Shown: in pieces, positions 18,015-28,153 of the stretch
How the letters are laid out: each line of letters begins with the position of its first letter
How positions within the stretch are numbered: the first letter of the stretch is position 1
NCBI RefSeq assembly: GCF_000732905.1
Contig: NZ_CP007588.1
Span: 992,001-1,056,000 of the forward strand
Direction of reading: 5' to 3'
Source: Weissella tructae
GTDB taxonomy: Bacteria; Bacillota; Bacilli; Lactobacillales; Lactobacillaceae
Length of the DNA stretch: 64,000 nt
The notes under the pieces: model-generated
Databases searched by the model: none
What the model saw: only the letters and a program-made list of their open reading frames with translations
Told to the model about the DNA's origin: nothing
Position numbers and translations under genes: made by a program

Positions 18015-18383
18015 TTAGAATTCTTCCTCAACCAACCATTCAGAGATGTTGATTTCTGGTGCTTGTCCCCACAACTTTTCAAGGTTGTAGAAGCCACGAA
18101 TTTCACTCTTAAAGATGTGAACCAATAGGTCACCGAAGTCTAGCAATAGCCATTGCCCTTCTTGACGTCCTTCTTGACGTGTCAATGGCACACCAGCTTC
18201 AGCCATCTTATCGATAACTTCATCAGCAATCGCCAATACTTGACGTTCTGTTGGTGCATCTGCGATTAGGTATGTGTCAGCGATAAAGCTAATTCCACCC
18301 AAATCCAAGGCAAGGATGTCAGCTGCGCGCTTTCCATCAACAGCCTTTACGGCAACTTCTAATTGTTGTTTTGCATCAATCAT
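18015..18383 (-). CDS. rsfS: Ribosomal silencing factor RsfS
   Basis: 122 residues from ATG 18383 (TGGAG eight bases upstream). The sequence DILALDLGGISFIADTYLIADAPTERQVLAIAD and the C-terminal WLLLDFGDLLVHIF segment match RsfS (YbeB/Iojap). It binds L14 on the 50S subunit and blocks subunit joining under starvation. The start overlaps the yqeK stop by 8 bases. Confidence 0.95.
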   Translation of the reverse strand: MIDAKQQLEVAVKAVDGKRAADILALDLGGISFIADTYLIADAPTERQVLAIADEVIDKMAEAGVPLTRQEGRQEGQWLLLDFGDLLVHIFKSEIRGFYNLEKLWGQAPEINISEWLVEEEF

Positions 18384-18972
18384 GTTTAGTACTCCAGACA
18401 TTGTATGTTTGTAAAGTTCCCGGATAAACCGGCAACTTCTGTGTAATTAAATAGTTAAGCGTGTGTTGTGTTTGCCACCCCACACTAGCAGCTAAATCAG
18501 TAAACGCTAATGCGCGTACTTCTTCAACTCCCGGAAAAGTACGGCCTGATTCAATATAATCGGCCATATACAGTATTTGGCTAAGTGGTGACATATAGGC
18601 ACCACCTACAGTATGTTGTTGAATTGCAGTCAAGATACGCGCATCATGAATGTGCAATTCTTGTGCAACCAAATAGGCACCAACAACACCATGCCAAACA
18701 TTATTCCCCCAAGCCTTTACCTCGGGATCTAAATGATGCTCAGCGATCACATTTAGAAAGTCCGTATCTGGTCTTTCTTTCGCATAATCATGCGTCAGTG
18801 CGGCAATCGACGCTAATGTTTCATCGATGTCATACTGCTTTGCCAATTCTAATGCCATTGTTTCTACACGTAACACATGCGCGAAACGTTTAGCTGACAT
18901 TTGTGGTTCAACCTGCGCAATTAAATCCGCGCGGCTTCCTTCGAAGTATGGCATTAAATCATGAGTTTTCAT
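18376..18972 (-). CDS. yqeK: HD-domain hydrolase YqeK (probable Ap4A hydrolase)
   Basis: 198 residues. HD-superfamily ligands are visible: H of RFAHVLRVE, the HD pair in ALTHDYAKERP, H in NVWHGVVGAYL and H in IQQHTVGG. Firmicute YqeK proteins hydrolyse diadenosine tetraphosphate symmetrically to two ADP. The gene overlaps nadD by 14 bases, so it is made together with NadD, a frequent pairing. Confidence 0.93.
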   Translation of the reverse strand: MKTHDLMPYFEGSRADLIAQVEPQMSAKRFAHVLRVETMALELAKQYDIDETLASIAALTHDYAKERPDTDFLNVIAEHHLDPEVKAWGNNVWHGVVGAYLVAQELHIHDARILTAIQQHTVGGAYMSPLSQILYMADYIESGRTFPGVEEVRALAFTDLAASVGWQTQHTLNYLITQKLPVYPGTLQTYNVWSTKHD

Positions 18973-19582
18973 CTAGATATAATCCTTTCTTGAAGATATA
19001 CGCCGCAACCATATCCGGTACCATGTAACGAATACTGTTGTGCTTTGCCACACGTTGACGAATCTCAGTTGAACTAATTTCTAACTGAGGCACATCGACC
19101 CATTGCACAGGATAAGGTGCTTCTTTAACAACCCCAGGGCGGTTAACCCCAACGAAGTGCACCAAGTTAATCAATTCATCAATGCGGTACCAAGTTGGCA
19201 AATATGCCACCTCATCCCCACCAATGATGAAATAAAAATCCGTATCTGGATTTTGTTCACGCAAGGCAATAATACTGTCGTATGTGTAACTCTTTCCACC
19301 ACGTTGAATTTCTAACATCTCCAAGGCGAAAAGGTGATTATCATGGACAGCTGCCTGTACCATCGCTGCTCTTTCGAGAGGATCAATCGCAACTTTCGTA
19401 TCAACATGCGGTGGTAAAGCATTGGGCATGAAGCGTACTTCATCCAATTGTAATTGGTGAACAACTTGTTCCCCAATCATCAAATGACCCAAATGTGGTG
19501 GATTAAATGTCCCACCTAAAATACCTACGCGCTTCCGCGGTGCTGTTTGCACAGTCGTCTGTGTTTTTACTTGTACTGCCAT
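18959..19582 (-). CDS. nadD: Nicotinate-nucleotide adenylyltransferase
   Basis: 207 residues. The nucleotidyltransferase signature GILGGTFNPPHLGHLMIGE lies at residues 20-38 and the C-terminal ISSTEIRQR motif binds the ATP phosphates. It makes nicotinic acid adenine dinucleotide from NaMN and ATP, the penultimate step to NAD. About 15 extra residues (MAVQVKTQTTVQTAP) precede the core; a ribosome site GAGGGG upstream of 19582 supports this start. It follows yhbY by 20 bases. Confidence 0.96.
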   Translation of the reverse strand: MAVQVKTQTTVQTAPRKRVGILGGTFNPPHLGHLMIGEQVVHQLQLDEVRFMPNALPPHVDTKVAIDPLERAAMVQAAVHDNHLFALEMLEIQRGGKSYTYDSIIALREQNPDTDFYFIIGGDEVAYLPTWYRIDELINLVHFVGVNRPGVVKEAPYPVQWVDVPQLEISSTEIRQRVAKHNSIRYMVPDMVAAYIFKKGLYLDENS

Positions 19583-19602
19583 GGTGCCCCCCTCTGAATC
19601 AA

Positions 19603-19920
19603 TTAGATGGCGCGAACCTTTGTTGAGTAGTGACGACGGTCCTTGTCAGCTGATTCTCCAAATAGAACTAAAGTGTGTCCAATTGTTTGTACAACTTGTA
19701 CGTCGTAAACATTTTCTTCGATGAATGCCTTCAATTCGTCAACAGTCACGTCTGAGTTTGATTGGATGTTAACCTTGAAAAGTTCGCGCTTGTTGATTGC
19801 GTCTTCAATTTGTTCCAACCAAGCTTCAGTCAATCCTTGCTTTCCGATACTGAATAGAGGTGTCATGTCGTGTGCTGATGCACGTAGGTAGCGCTTTTGC
19901 TTTCCGCGTAGTTCAATCAT
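19603..19920 (-). CDS. yhbY: RNA-binding protein YhbY (CRM domain)
   Basis: 105 residues. LRGKQKRYLRASAHDMTPLFSIGKQGLT at the N terminus, with the GKxGLT loop, and the C-terminal IGHTLVLFGES segment match the single-CRM-domain YhbY family, which binds pre-50S particles. It lies two bases after yqeH and before nadD, as in B. subtilis and lactobacilli. Confidence 0.95.
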   Translation of the reverse strand: MIELRGKQKRYLRASAHDMTPLFSIGKQGLTEAWLEQIEDAINKRELFKVNIQSNSDVTVDELKAFIEENVYDVQVVQTIGHTLVLFGESADKDRRHYSTKVRAI

Positions 19921-19922
19921 AA

Positions 19923-21065
19923 TTAAATCATAGCCTTTCGAGTCAAAACAGATACACCCTTAGGGGCCCAACCGGCAACAACTGCATTAGCTGGTACAGT
20001 AATCCAACCAAGTCCGTCGATGACGATATCTGTCTTTTGTGTTGTTTTAAATTCATGGCGTTGCAATGGTGGCAAATCTGCCAAATGCTCAGCTGAAGGT
20101 GGTGCTAATAATTCACCAGCGTGCTTAGCGTAGAAGTCTTCTGCCTTCTCCAACTTTGTACGGTGAATCATCAAGTTGTTATCAAAGTAAGCTGTAAATC
20201 CACCCTTTGCCCCTTGCACGTAATCAAAACGTGCTAGTGCACCCATAAACAATGTTTGTTCAGGGTTCAATTGGTAAGTACGTGGCTTTAGTTCCTTTTG
20301 TGGTGTGACATACTTCAAGTCCTTTGGAGACAAGTAATGTGCCATTTGATCTTGGTGAATAATACCAGGTGTGTCGATAATCGCGCTATCGTCATCCAAA
20401 GGAATTTCGATACGGTCAAGGGTTGTTCCTGGGAAACGAGATGTTGTAATCACATCGTTTTGATCACCAGTAACGTCCTTGATGATTTGGTTAATCATTG
20501 TTGACTTACCAACATTGGTTACCCCAACCACGTATACATCACGACCTTCACGGTACTTTTCAATCAAGTCCATCAAAGCCGGCAAATCATCACCTGTACG
20601 GCCAGATGTTAGTGCAATATCAATTGGACGTAGTCCAGCGATGTTTGCTTGTTGACGCATCCAGTCCTTAATCTTGCTACGCCGCAAAGACTTTGGCAAA
20701 ACGTCAATTTTGTTTCCAACCAACAAGATTGGGTTCTTACCAACAAAACGGTGAATTCCAGGAATCAATGATCCTGAGAAGTCAAAGACGTCCATTACGT
20801 ACACGACCAATGAATTTGTGCTACCAATTTGGTCCAACAAACGACGGAAATCGTCATCTGTCAAACTAACTGGTTGAATTTCATTGTAGTGACGCAAACG
20901 GAAACAACGTTGGCACAAGATTTCTTCGTTTTCGAAACCTTTGCGCAAAGCTGACATTGGTGTGTAACCCAATTCTTCTGATTCAGTTGTTTGAATTAAT
21001 GCCCCACAGCCGATACAACGTAGTTCGTCTGCTAGGTATTCTTGTAGTTCTGCATCACTAATCAA
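19923..21065 (-). CDS. yqeH: Ribosome biogenesis GTPase YqeH
   Basis: About 380 residues from a TTG start at 21065, chosen because GGAGG lies exactly seven bases before it and the overlap with yqeG is then 8 bases. An in-frame ATG at 21101 would add 12 residues and a 44-base overlap. An N-terminal zinc finger (CIGCG and CQRCFRLRHY) precedes a circularly permuted GTPase with G4 NKIDVLPKS before G1 GVTNVGKSTM and G3 DTPG. YqeH is needed for 30S maturation. The C terminus has the TRAP-binding-like region of the family. Confidence 0.93.
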   Translation of the reverse strand: MISDAELQEYLADELRCIGCGALIQTTESEELGYTPMSALRKGFENEEILCQRCFRLRHYNEIQPVSLTDDDFRRLLDQIGSTNSLVVYVMDVFDFSGSLIPGIHRFVGKNPILLVGNKIDVLPKSLRRSKIKDWMRQQANIAGLRPIDIALTSGRTGDDLPALMDLIEKYREGRDVYVVGVTNVGKSTMINQIIKDVTGDQNDVITTSRFPGTTLDRIEIPLDDDSAIIDTPGIIHQDQMAHYLSPKDLKYVTPQKELKPRTYQLNPEQTLFMGALARFDYVQGAKGGFTAYFDNNLMIHRTKLEKAEDFYAKHAGELLAPPSAEHLADLPPLQRHEFKTTQKTDIVIDGLGWITVPANAVVAGWAPKGVSVLTRKAMI

Positions 21066-21585
21066 GTTCTTGCCTCCATATAAGCTCTGGATGTGCTGCA
21101 AGCATACGCTTCTTCACACCCTTTTCAAAAAATCGGTTAATTTTTGTATTCCATTGGTCAGTTTCCAAAATAGGCTTAACCAAAATACTACGCATACCAG
21201 CATTGTTAGATGACCAAACATCTGTTAGTAATTGGTCACCGACCATTACAACTTCATCTGCTGATAAGTTCAAATCTGTCATGGCTTCCTTTAACCCACG
21301 TGTAAGTGGCTTAAATGCACGAGAGACAAATGGTAATGATAGGGGCTCAGCCACACGTGCAACACGTGGTGCCTTGTTATTTGACACAATCACAACGGGA
21401 ATTTCCGCTTCAGCCATTTCTGCTAACCAACGGTGTAGTTCGGGCGTTCCATCAGGATTATTCCACGCAATTAATGTGTTATCTAAGTCTGTTAATACCG
21501 CCTTAATCCCTTGCGTACGCAATTGTTCAGGAGTTAAGTGATAAATCGCATCCAACATCCAAGTGGGTGTAAATTTCTCAGTCAT
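21058..21585 (-). CDS. yqeG: HAD phosphatase YqeG
   Basis: 175 residues from ATG 21585, with AGGAAA upstream; the in-frame ATG at 21618 lacks a ribosome site. HAD motif I is DLDNTLIAW, motif II VIVSNN, and motif III/IV VVMVGDQLLTDVW. YqeG belongs to the family that includes mitochondrial PGP phosphatase Gep4, but the bacterial substrate is unsettled. It is the first gene of the yqeG-yqeH-yhbY-nadD-yqeK-rsfS-methyltransferase-tmcAL-yceD operon. Confidence 0.93.
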   Translation of the reverse strand: MTEKFTPTWMLDAIYHLTPEQLRTQGIKAVLTDLDNTLIAWNNPDGTPELHRWLAEMAEAEIPVVIVSNNKAPRVARVAEPLSLPFVSRAFKPLTRGLKEAMTDLNLSADEVVMVGDQLLTDVWSSNNAGMRSILVKPILETDQWNTKINRFFEKGVKKRMLAAHPELIWRQELD

Positions 21586-21666
21586 ATTATTTCCTAACTT
21601 AACTTTAGTCTTATTCACTATTATACGCTAAAACACGCCCAACTGAAACCCGCAGAGAAAACAGAA

Positions 21667-21694
21667 AAGACGTTGCTCATTAGGGCAACGTCTT
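21667..21694 (-). terminator. Terminator after ddl
   Basis: AAGACGTTGC and GCAACGTCTT pair perfectly around an 8-base loop and are followed by TTCTGTTTT on the minus strand, 11 bases past the ddl stop. Confidence 0.82.
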
Positions 21695-21705
21695 CTTCGT
21701 GTTAA

Positions 21706-22863
21706 TTAATCAGTGGCACGTTCAGCGTTAATGTTCTTAGTTCCGACCTTTTCTTCACCAAGAGCAACGAAGTCGTATGACAACTCAGCGTTACGTTCGA
21801 ATTCAGCCAATCCGTAAGCAATGATTTCATCAATCAATGCTGAGTAGCTGATTCCTGAAACTTCCCACATTTGTGGATACAAAGAAATGTTTGTAAATCC
21901 AGGCAATGTGTTTGGTTCTCCCAAGTATGGCACACCATCTTGATCAACCATGAAGTCCATACGTGTCAAACCAACAAGACCAAGCGCCTTGTAAGTTGCA
22001 AGGGCCATTTCAGTAATTTCAGCTTCCAAGTCAGCATCCAAAGTTGCTGGCAATTCAAATGTCATTCCTGAAGCGTCCACGAACTTGTTGTTGTAGTCGT
22101 ACCAAACGTCTTCACCAGCATCAGGTAGGATAATTCCTCCGATACGTGATGCACGTGGGTTTTCATTACCCAAGATTGAGATAAACACTTCACGTGGTGA
22201 CTTCAATCCGGCTTCAACAAGTACCTTGTAGTCGTATTGTAGGGCATCGGCCAATCCTGCAGCGTATTCTTCTGCATTCTTAACACGGTGAATACCAACA
22301 GATGAACCTTGCTTAGCAGCCTTCACAAACAATGTGCTTGTTCCTAGCTTTTCAACAAGTTCTTCGTATGTGTAGTCATCCTTAGTTTGGTCTGTAAGCA
22401 ACACGTACTTTGTGTTACGAATACCAGCTTGGTTCAACACACGCTTTGTCAAATCCTTGTCAAAGGCCATGGCTGACGCCGCAGTTCCTGGACCAATGAA
22501 TGGCTTTTGCAATAGACGGAACAATGATTGCAATGTTCCATCTTCACCCAAGTTACCGTGGACAACTGGGTAGAATAGATCGATTTGATCCATTGCGCCC
22601 AAGTTGGCAATTGGTGCCAATGGGTTTGTCATATCCATCTTTTCCATTGCAGCTGCAACGATTGGATCTTCATCTTCACCTTCAAAGACACGCAAAGAGT
22701 CTTCTGGGTTCATAATGATTCCTGCCTTTGAAATCAAAAAGACAGTCACATTGTACTTGTCCTTATCCATTGCTTGATAAATATTCCAAGCTGAACGCTT
22801 TGATACGTCGTGTTCTGATGAGTTCCCACCAAAGAACAATGCAATATTCAACTTTTCTGTCAT
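21706..22863 (-). CDS. ddl: D-alanine--D-alanine/D-lactate ligase (Phe261 type)
   Basis: 385 residues, ATP-grasp fold. FFGGNSSEHDVS at the N terminus, KAAKQGSSVGIHRV and GEPNTLPGFTNISLYPQMW near the C terminus are Ddl signatures. The omega-loop reads YNNKFVDAS with Phe at residue 261, where D-Ala-D-Ala ligases carry Tyr. In Leuconostoc mesenteroides this same Phe261 gives D-Ala-D-lactate synthesis and intrinsic vancomycin resistance, so this enzyme is inferred to make the depsipeptide. ATG 22863 has GAGGGAG upstream. The gene is monocistronic with its own extended -10 promoter. Confidence 0.95.
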   Translation of the reverse strand: MTEKLNIALFFGGNSSEHDVSKRSAWNIYQAMDKDKYNVTVFLISKAGIIMNPEDSLRVFEGEDEDPIVAAAMEKMDMTNPLAPIANLGAMDQIDLFYPVVHGNLGEDGTLQSLFRLLQKPFIGPGTAASAMAFDKDLTKRVLNQAGIRNTKYVLLTDQTKDDYTYEELVEKLGTSTLFVKAAKQGSSVGIHRVKNAEEYAAGLADALQYDYKVLVEAGLKSPREVFISILGNENPRASRIGGIILPDAGEDVWYDYNNKFVDASGMTFELPATLDADLEAEITEMALATYKALGLVGLTRMDFMVDQDGVPYLGEPNTLPGFTNISLYPQMWEVSGISYSALIDEIIAYGLAEFERNAELSYDFVALGEEKVGTKNINAERATD

Positions 22864-22912
22864 GTTCGCACACTCCCTCTATAGCTGTGTAATTTGTGTT
22901 ACTGGAAACTAA

Positions 22913-22918
22913 AGTATA
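22913..22918 (-). promoter_or_regulatory. Extended -10 of ddl promoter
   Basis: On the minus strand TGGTATACT supplies an extended -10 element about 50 bases before the ddl start. It lies just past the stop of the DUF2785 gene, with no terminator between them, so some read-through is likely. Confidence 0.5.
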
Positions 22919-22931
22919 CCATAATTTCACA

Positions 22932-23915
22932 TTAAGCGAGTATGTTCTTCGCTTGATTTAGGTATTCTCGGATTTCTTCAGGCAATTTTTCACGAACTAA
23001 TAGGCCTTGTAAAAAATGTTTTTGATTACTTAAACGTGTCCAACTCACTTCGTCTTGCGCTGCTCGCTGTAATACCAGGCTCTTACGCCACTGCTTCAAT
23101 AAATTCAACGCATAGTCGACGTAAATTTGGTCTAAATTCAGTAAATTAATCCAATACGTCACGAGACGCCAATCTTCACCAGTGACCATTGCATATGGTT
23201 GACGTTTTAGCGCCTCGACCATTAGGGTCAATAAGAAAATTTTATCCGCTCGCTGGACTTGCTCATTTAAAGCTGTCGCATCTAAAAATTGACCAACTTG
23301 CAGATATGTTTGGGCCAATCCTTTATCCGCAATCATGCCACGATTATCACGCTCTAATGCCATATACAAAGCAAAACGTTCGATAATTTGCGTCTGTAGT
23401 AAGACTGGCAAATGCTTTTGATATTGGCGTGGTCCCCAAAAGAAAATAACTGCCAATAAATTGACCGCTGCAGCACGGGTAAATACTGCATCATTTGGTG
23501 CTTCATCAATGTGGGCAAATAAATAATCATCGCGACTAATTAAAAATGCCACACGTTTCACTTGGTCCCAACCGAGTACGCCACCTTGAATTAATTCGGT
23601 TAAAAGTGTCAACGCACCCGCATCGCGAATAAAAAAATCTTTCGCATGCAAGCCTTTTACCAATAATTCCAATTCATCGTCTGTGACGTCCTTTTTTTCT
23701 TCTGTGCGCAATGCAATCATCAATTCAGTCAATTCATGTTCGTCGTCCGGGCGCATCCCCACAATACGACTTGTTTGTGTGCGATCAATTGTGTGGTCAA
23801 TTTCGTCTAGCCAACGTCCCAAGACATCCCCTAATGAATTGTACAATTCACCTGTTAAGACACGTTGACGTAATCGACTAACTTCTTGCCGTAATTCACT
23901 ATAGTCTGTTGCCAT
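22932..23915 (-). CDS. DUF2785 family protein
   Basis: 327 residues from ATG 23915 (GAGGAGG five bases upstream). All-helical, no membrane segment or signal. The stretch FTRAAAVNLLAVIF followed by ALYMALERDNRGMIADKGLA fits the pattern I recall for DUF2785 (E-x-D-x-RG-x3-KG), a family without known function, probably a helical-repeat (HEAT-like) protein. The canonical KGWAHxxAH reading is altered to KGLAQTYLQ, so conserved His residues are lost, which may mean divergence. It is upstream of ddl; no functional link is shown. Confidence 0.7.
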   Translation of the reverse strand: MATDYSELRQEVSRLRQRVLTGELYNSLGDVLGRWLDEIDHTIDRTQTSRIVGMRPDDEHELTELMIALRTEEKKDVTDDELELLVKGLHAKDFFIRDAGALTLLTELIQGGVLGWDQVKRVAFLISRDDYLFAHIDEAPNDAVFTRAAAVNLLAVIFFWGPRQYQKHLPVLLQTQIIERFALYMALERDNRGMIADKGLAQTYLQVGQFLDATALNEQVQRADKIFLLTLMVEALKRQPYAMVTGEDWRLVTYWINLLNLDQIYVDYALNLLKQWRKSLVLQRAAQDEVSWTRLSNQKHFLQGLLVREKLPEEIREYLNQAKNILA

Positions 23916-23971
23916 TATGCCCTCCTCATATGTTTTCATTACATCTATTGTACACAAGGTCGAGACACGAC

Positions 23972-24003
23972 AAAAGCCCCACACAGATAGTATGAGGCTT
24001 TTT
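23972..24003 (-). terminator. Terminator after kimA-like gene
   Basis: AAAAGCC-x-CA-x-AC and GT-x-TG-x-GGCTTTT arms pair around TATCT on the minus strand. It lies about 32 bases past the transporter stop. Confidence 0.75.
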
Positions 24004-24034
24004 ATGGCATCAAAATGCCGTTATCTCTTTTAGA

Positions 24035-25867
24035 TTAGTGTTTCAAGTGGTAGTAGTAAATTGATACGGCCACATCGCGACTCGCTAATGCATTATGCAG
24101 ACGCATACTATTTTGATTGTGCAACGCATTTTGCCAACCATGACGGGGCACAAAACTTGGAATCAAAATGGTCACTGAGTGATTTCGCTCTTTGGCATTC
24201 TTAGAAATTTCGTCCACAAAACGAACTGCTGGTTCAGTGATTGAACGGTATGAAGAATGGATATCAACATAGCGAACATCTGGAAATTCCTTTTTAAATT
24301 TCACACCTAAATCGCGTTCTTTTTGTGGATTAGAATCAAAGGAGACGTGCATCGCAATGACTTGGTCCCCAATTGATTTCGCATAATCCACGGCACCCAC
24401 TGTCACCTTAGTCAAATTAGACACCAAAATAACAACTGTGCTTCCTGAATAACGATGACGTTCAACACGTTCCTTAGCCATGACACGTAATTCATCCGCC
24501 ACATTCACATAGTGGAGATGAATACGCCAAAAGATTCCCATCAATACTGGCATCACAACTAGGTAAGGCCAGATAACATCAAAGCGTAATAAGAACAATG
24601 AAATGACTAAGATTCCAGAAATTAACGCCCCAATAAAATTGACAGTCATCTTCAAGCGCCAATGTCCTTCACGCTCACGTAACCAATGACGTAACATCCC
24701 TGATTGAGACAAAGTAAAGGGAACGAAAACCCCAATGGCATATAAGGGAATTAATTGTTCCGTTGATCCTTGGAAAATCAAAACTAGCGCTATCGCACCT
24801 AAAGCAAGGGATACGATTCCATTTGAATAGCTCAGACGGTCACCCTTATCTAGGTAAATATGTGGCATGTACTTGTCTTTCGCCAAATTGTAGGCCAATT
24901 GTGGAAAGGCAGAGAAACCTGTATTTGCGGCTACTGCTAAAATCAAGGCAGTCGCTAATTGGAATAGATAGAATAAGACACCATGGCCGAAGGTAACCAT
25001 TCCAATTTGAGATAAGACTGTTACTTCTTCACGCGGTACAATTCCATACCAATATGATAAGAAGGTAATACCCGCGAAAAAGAATGCTAAGATTAGCGCC
25101 ATAATTGATAATGTGGCAGCCGCATTCTTGGCTTTAGGTTCTTTAAAATTAGGCACCGCATTAGAAATGGCTTCCACTCCGGTCAAGGAAGAAGAACCAC
25201 TTGAGAATGCACGCATAAACAAAACAATCGACGCACTTCCAAAGCTTGTTCCTACTGCGGCTGTCGCATTATAAGTTACTTGACCGGTCACAATGTTATA
25301 CAACCCCATCCCAATCATTAACACGACCATCGCGATAAAGAAGAAAACTGGAATCGTTAGGAAACCAGCCGATTCACGAACACCACGCAGGTTCAATGCC
25401 ATCAATAGCAAAATCAAGCCAATGGCAATTAACACAGAGTATGGACGCAGTCCTGGTAGCGCTGATGTAATGGCTTCGGTTCCTGATGCAACCGATACGG
25501 CCACCGTCAACGTGTAGTCAACAAGTAATGATCCTCCGGCCACTAACCCTGCTTTTTGGCCCCAATTTTTGGCCGTAACACGATACGCACCACCACCACC
25601 TGGATAAGCATGAATGATTTGTCGGTACGATAGTGTAATCGCCGCCAACAACAACAACACTAATCCGGCAATTGGTAATTGCCACCACAGTGCAACTGTT
25701 CCTGCCATCAACAAGGCAGTAATGATTTGCTCGGTTCCATATGCCACAGATGACAGTGCATCAGATGACAACAAAGCCAAAGCTTTTCCGCGACTTAATT
25801 TTTGCGATCCTTCATCGAGCGTCTTCAATGGTTTCCCAATGACAAGACGCTTAAGATAACGCCACAT
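24035..25867 (-). CDS. kimA: KimA/YdaO-type APC potassium importer
   Basis: 610 residues, the length of B. subtilis KimA (about 607). The N terminus (GKPLKTLDEGSQKLSRGKAL), SSDALSSVAYGTEQI, SYRQIIHAYPGGGGAY and SLLVDYTLTVAVSVASGTEA closely match that family rather than ordinary amino-acid permeases. Twelve membrane helices (to about residue 450) are followed by a soluble UspA-like domain, the part that binds c-di-AMP in KimA. Role: proton-coupled high-affinity K+ uptake. The 5' region before 25990 is too short for a full ydaO (c-di-AMP) riboswitch. Assignment rests on pattern similarity; an amino-acid substrate is less likely. Confidence 0.85.
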   Translation of the reverse strand: MWRYLKRLVIGKPLKTLDEGSQKLSRGKALALLSSDALSSVAYGTEQIITALLMAGTVALWWQLPIAGLVLLLLAAITLSYRQIIHAYPGGGGAYRVTAKNWGQKAGLVAGGSLLVDYTLTVAVSVASGTEAITSALPGLRPYSVLIAIGLILLLMALNLRGVRESAGFLTIPVFFFIAMVVLMIGMGLYNIVTGQVTYNATAAVGTSFGSASIVLFMRAFSSGSSSLTGVEAISNAVPNFKEPKAKNAAATLSIMALILAFFFAGITFLSYWYGIVPREEVTVLSQIGMVTFGHGVLFYLFQLATALILAVAANTGFSAFPQLAYNLAKDKYMPHIYLDKGDRLSYSNGIVSLALGAIALVLIFQGSTEQLIPLYAIGVFVPFTLSQSGMLRHWLREREGHWRLKMTVNFIGALISGILVISLFLLRFDVIWPYLVVMPVLMGIFWRIHLHYVNVADELRVMAKERVERHRYSGSTVVILVSNLTKVTVGAVDYAKSIGDQVIAMHVSFDSNPQKERDLGVKFKKEFPDVRYVDIHSSYRSITEPAVRFVDEISKNAKERNHSVTILIPSFVPRHGWQNALHNQNSMRLHNALASRDVAVSIYYYHLKH

Positions 25868-25994
25868 GGTTCTCTCCTATAATCTTCCTAAAAAATATGT
25901 GTTGCTTACTTACTAACGGTCATTTTAGAACCATTACTTCGGAAAGTCCATTGTTTTAAACATTGTTTTTTCGCTTTCTTGCAAAATAAAAGAC

Positions 25995-26030
25995 AAAAAG
26001 GCTAGCTCAATCACTTGAACTAGCCTTTTT
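25995..26030 (-). terminator. Terminator after groEL
   Basis: AAAAAGGCTAG and CTAGCCTTTTT pair, with an inner CAA/TTG, 12 bases past the groEL stop. Confidence 0.92.
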
Positions 26031-26042
26031 CGTCTATTTTTA

Positions 26043-27698
<1,656 letters not shown>

Positions 27699-27746
27699 TT
27701 ATCTTTTTAAATGATTTATATTTAAGTCGCTTAATTGCTGTTTGGC

Positions 27747-28022
27747 TTAAAGCACACCAATGATGTCCTTAGCATGCAAGACCAATAGATCTTCGCCATC
27801 AACAACAATTTGTGTCCCAGCGTATTGATCAAACAATACTTCATCACCAACCACAATTCCTTGTGGTGCAGTCAAATCACCCATTGTGTGCTCAGATACT
27901 GCCACAACAGTTCCCACGATTGACTTTTCTTGTGCATTTGAGGCTAACAAGATACCACCCACTGATTGTTCAGTTTCTTGCGCCAAACGCAAAACAACAC
28001 GATCTCCTAAAGGCTTTAACAT
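27747..28022 (-). CDS. groES: 10 kDa co-chaperonin GroES
   Basis: 91 residues from ATG 28022, which has GGAGG eight bases upstream; an in-frame ATG at 28037 carries that site inside it and is rejected. [12 protein letters not shown], the mobile loop [11 protein letters not shown] and the C-terminal DIIGVL are typical. First gene of groES-groEL. Confidence 0.97.
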   Translation of the reverse strand: MLKPLGDRVVLRLAQETEQSVGGILLASNAQEKSIVGTVVAVSEHTMGDLTAPQGIVVGDEVLFDQYAGTQIVVDGEDLLVLHAKDIIGVL

Positions 28023-28046
28023 AATGATGTCCTCCACAATTTTTTA

Positions 28047-28073
28047 TTAGCACTCTCGTTATCTAAGTGCCAA
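28047..28073 (-). promoter_or_regulatory. CIRCE element (HrcA operator) of groESL
   Basis: On the plus strand TTAGCACTC, nine spacer bases, then AAGTGCCAA; the consensus is TTAGCACTC-N9-GAGTGCTAA. One arm is perfect, the other has two changes. It lies 25 bases before the groES start, the standard site for HrcA repression of the heat-shock operon. hrcA is not in the window. Confidence 0.9.
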
Positions 28074-28108
28074 TTCAACATAACTATCATATCATATTTA
28101 GCGCAAAT

Positions 28109-28142
28109 AAAAAAGCATCCCACTCGATTAGGATGCTTTTTT
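28109..28142 (-). terminator. Terminator after the ABC-F gene
   Basis: AAAAAAGCATCC and GGATGCTTTTTT pair perfectly around a 10-base loop, 12 bases beyond the ABC-F stop and just upstream of the groES promoter region. Confidence 0.92.
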
Positions 28143-28153
28143 ATCGGAACTGC

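Noticed and set aside
25868-25990. ydaO c-di-AMP riboswitch before kimA
   Set aside because: The region is too short and I find neither the paired stems nor the conserved core by eye; no claim made.
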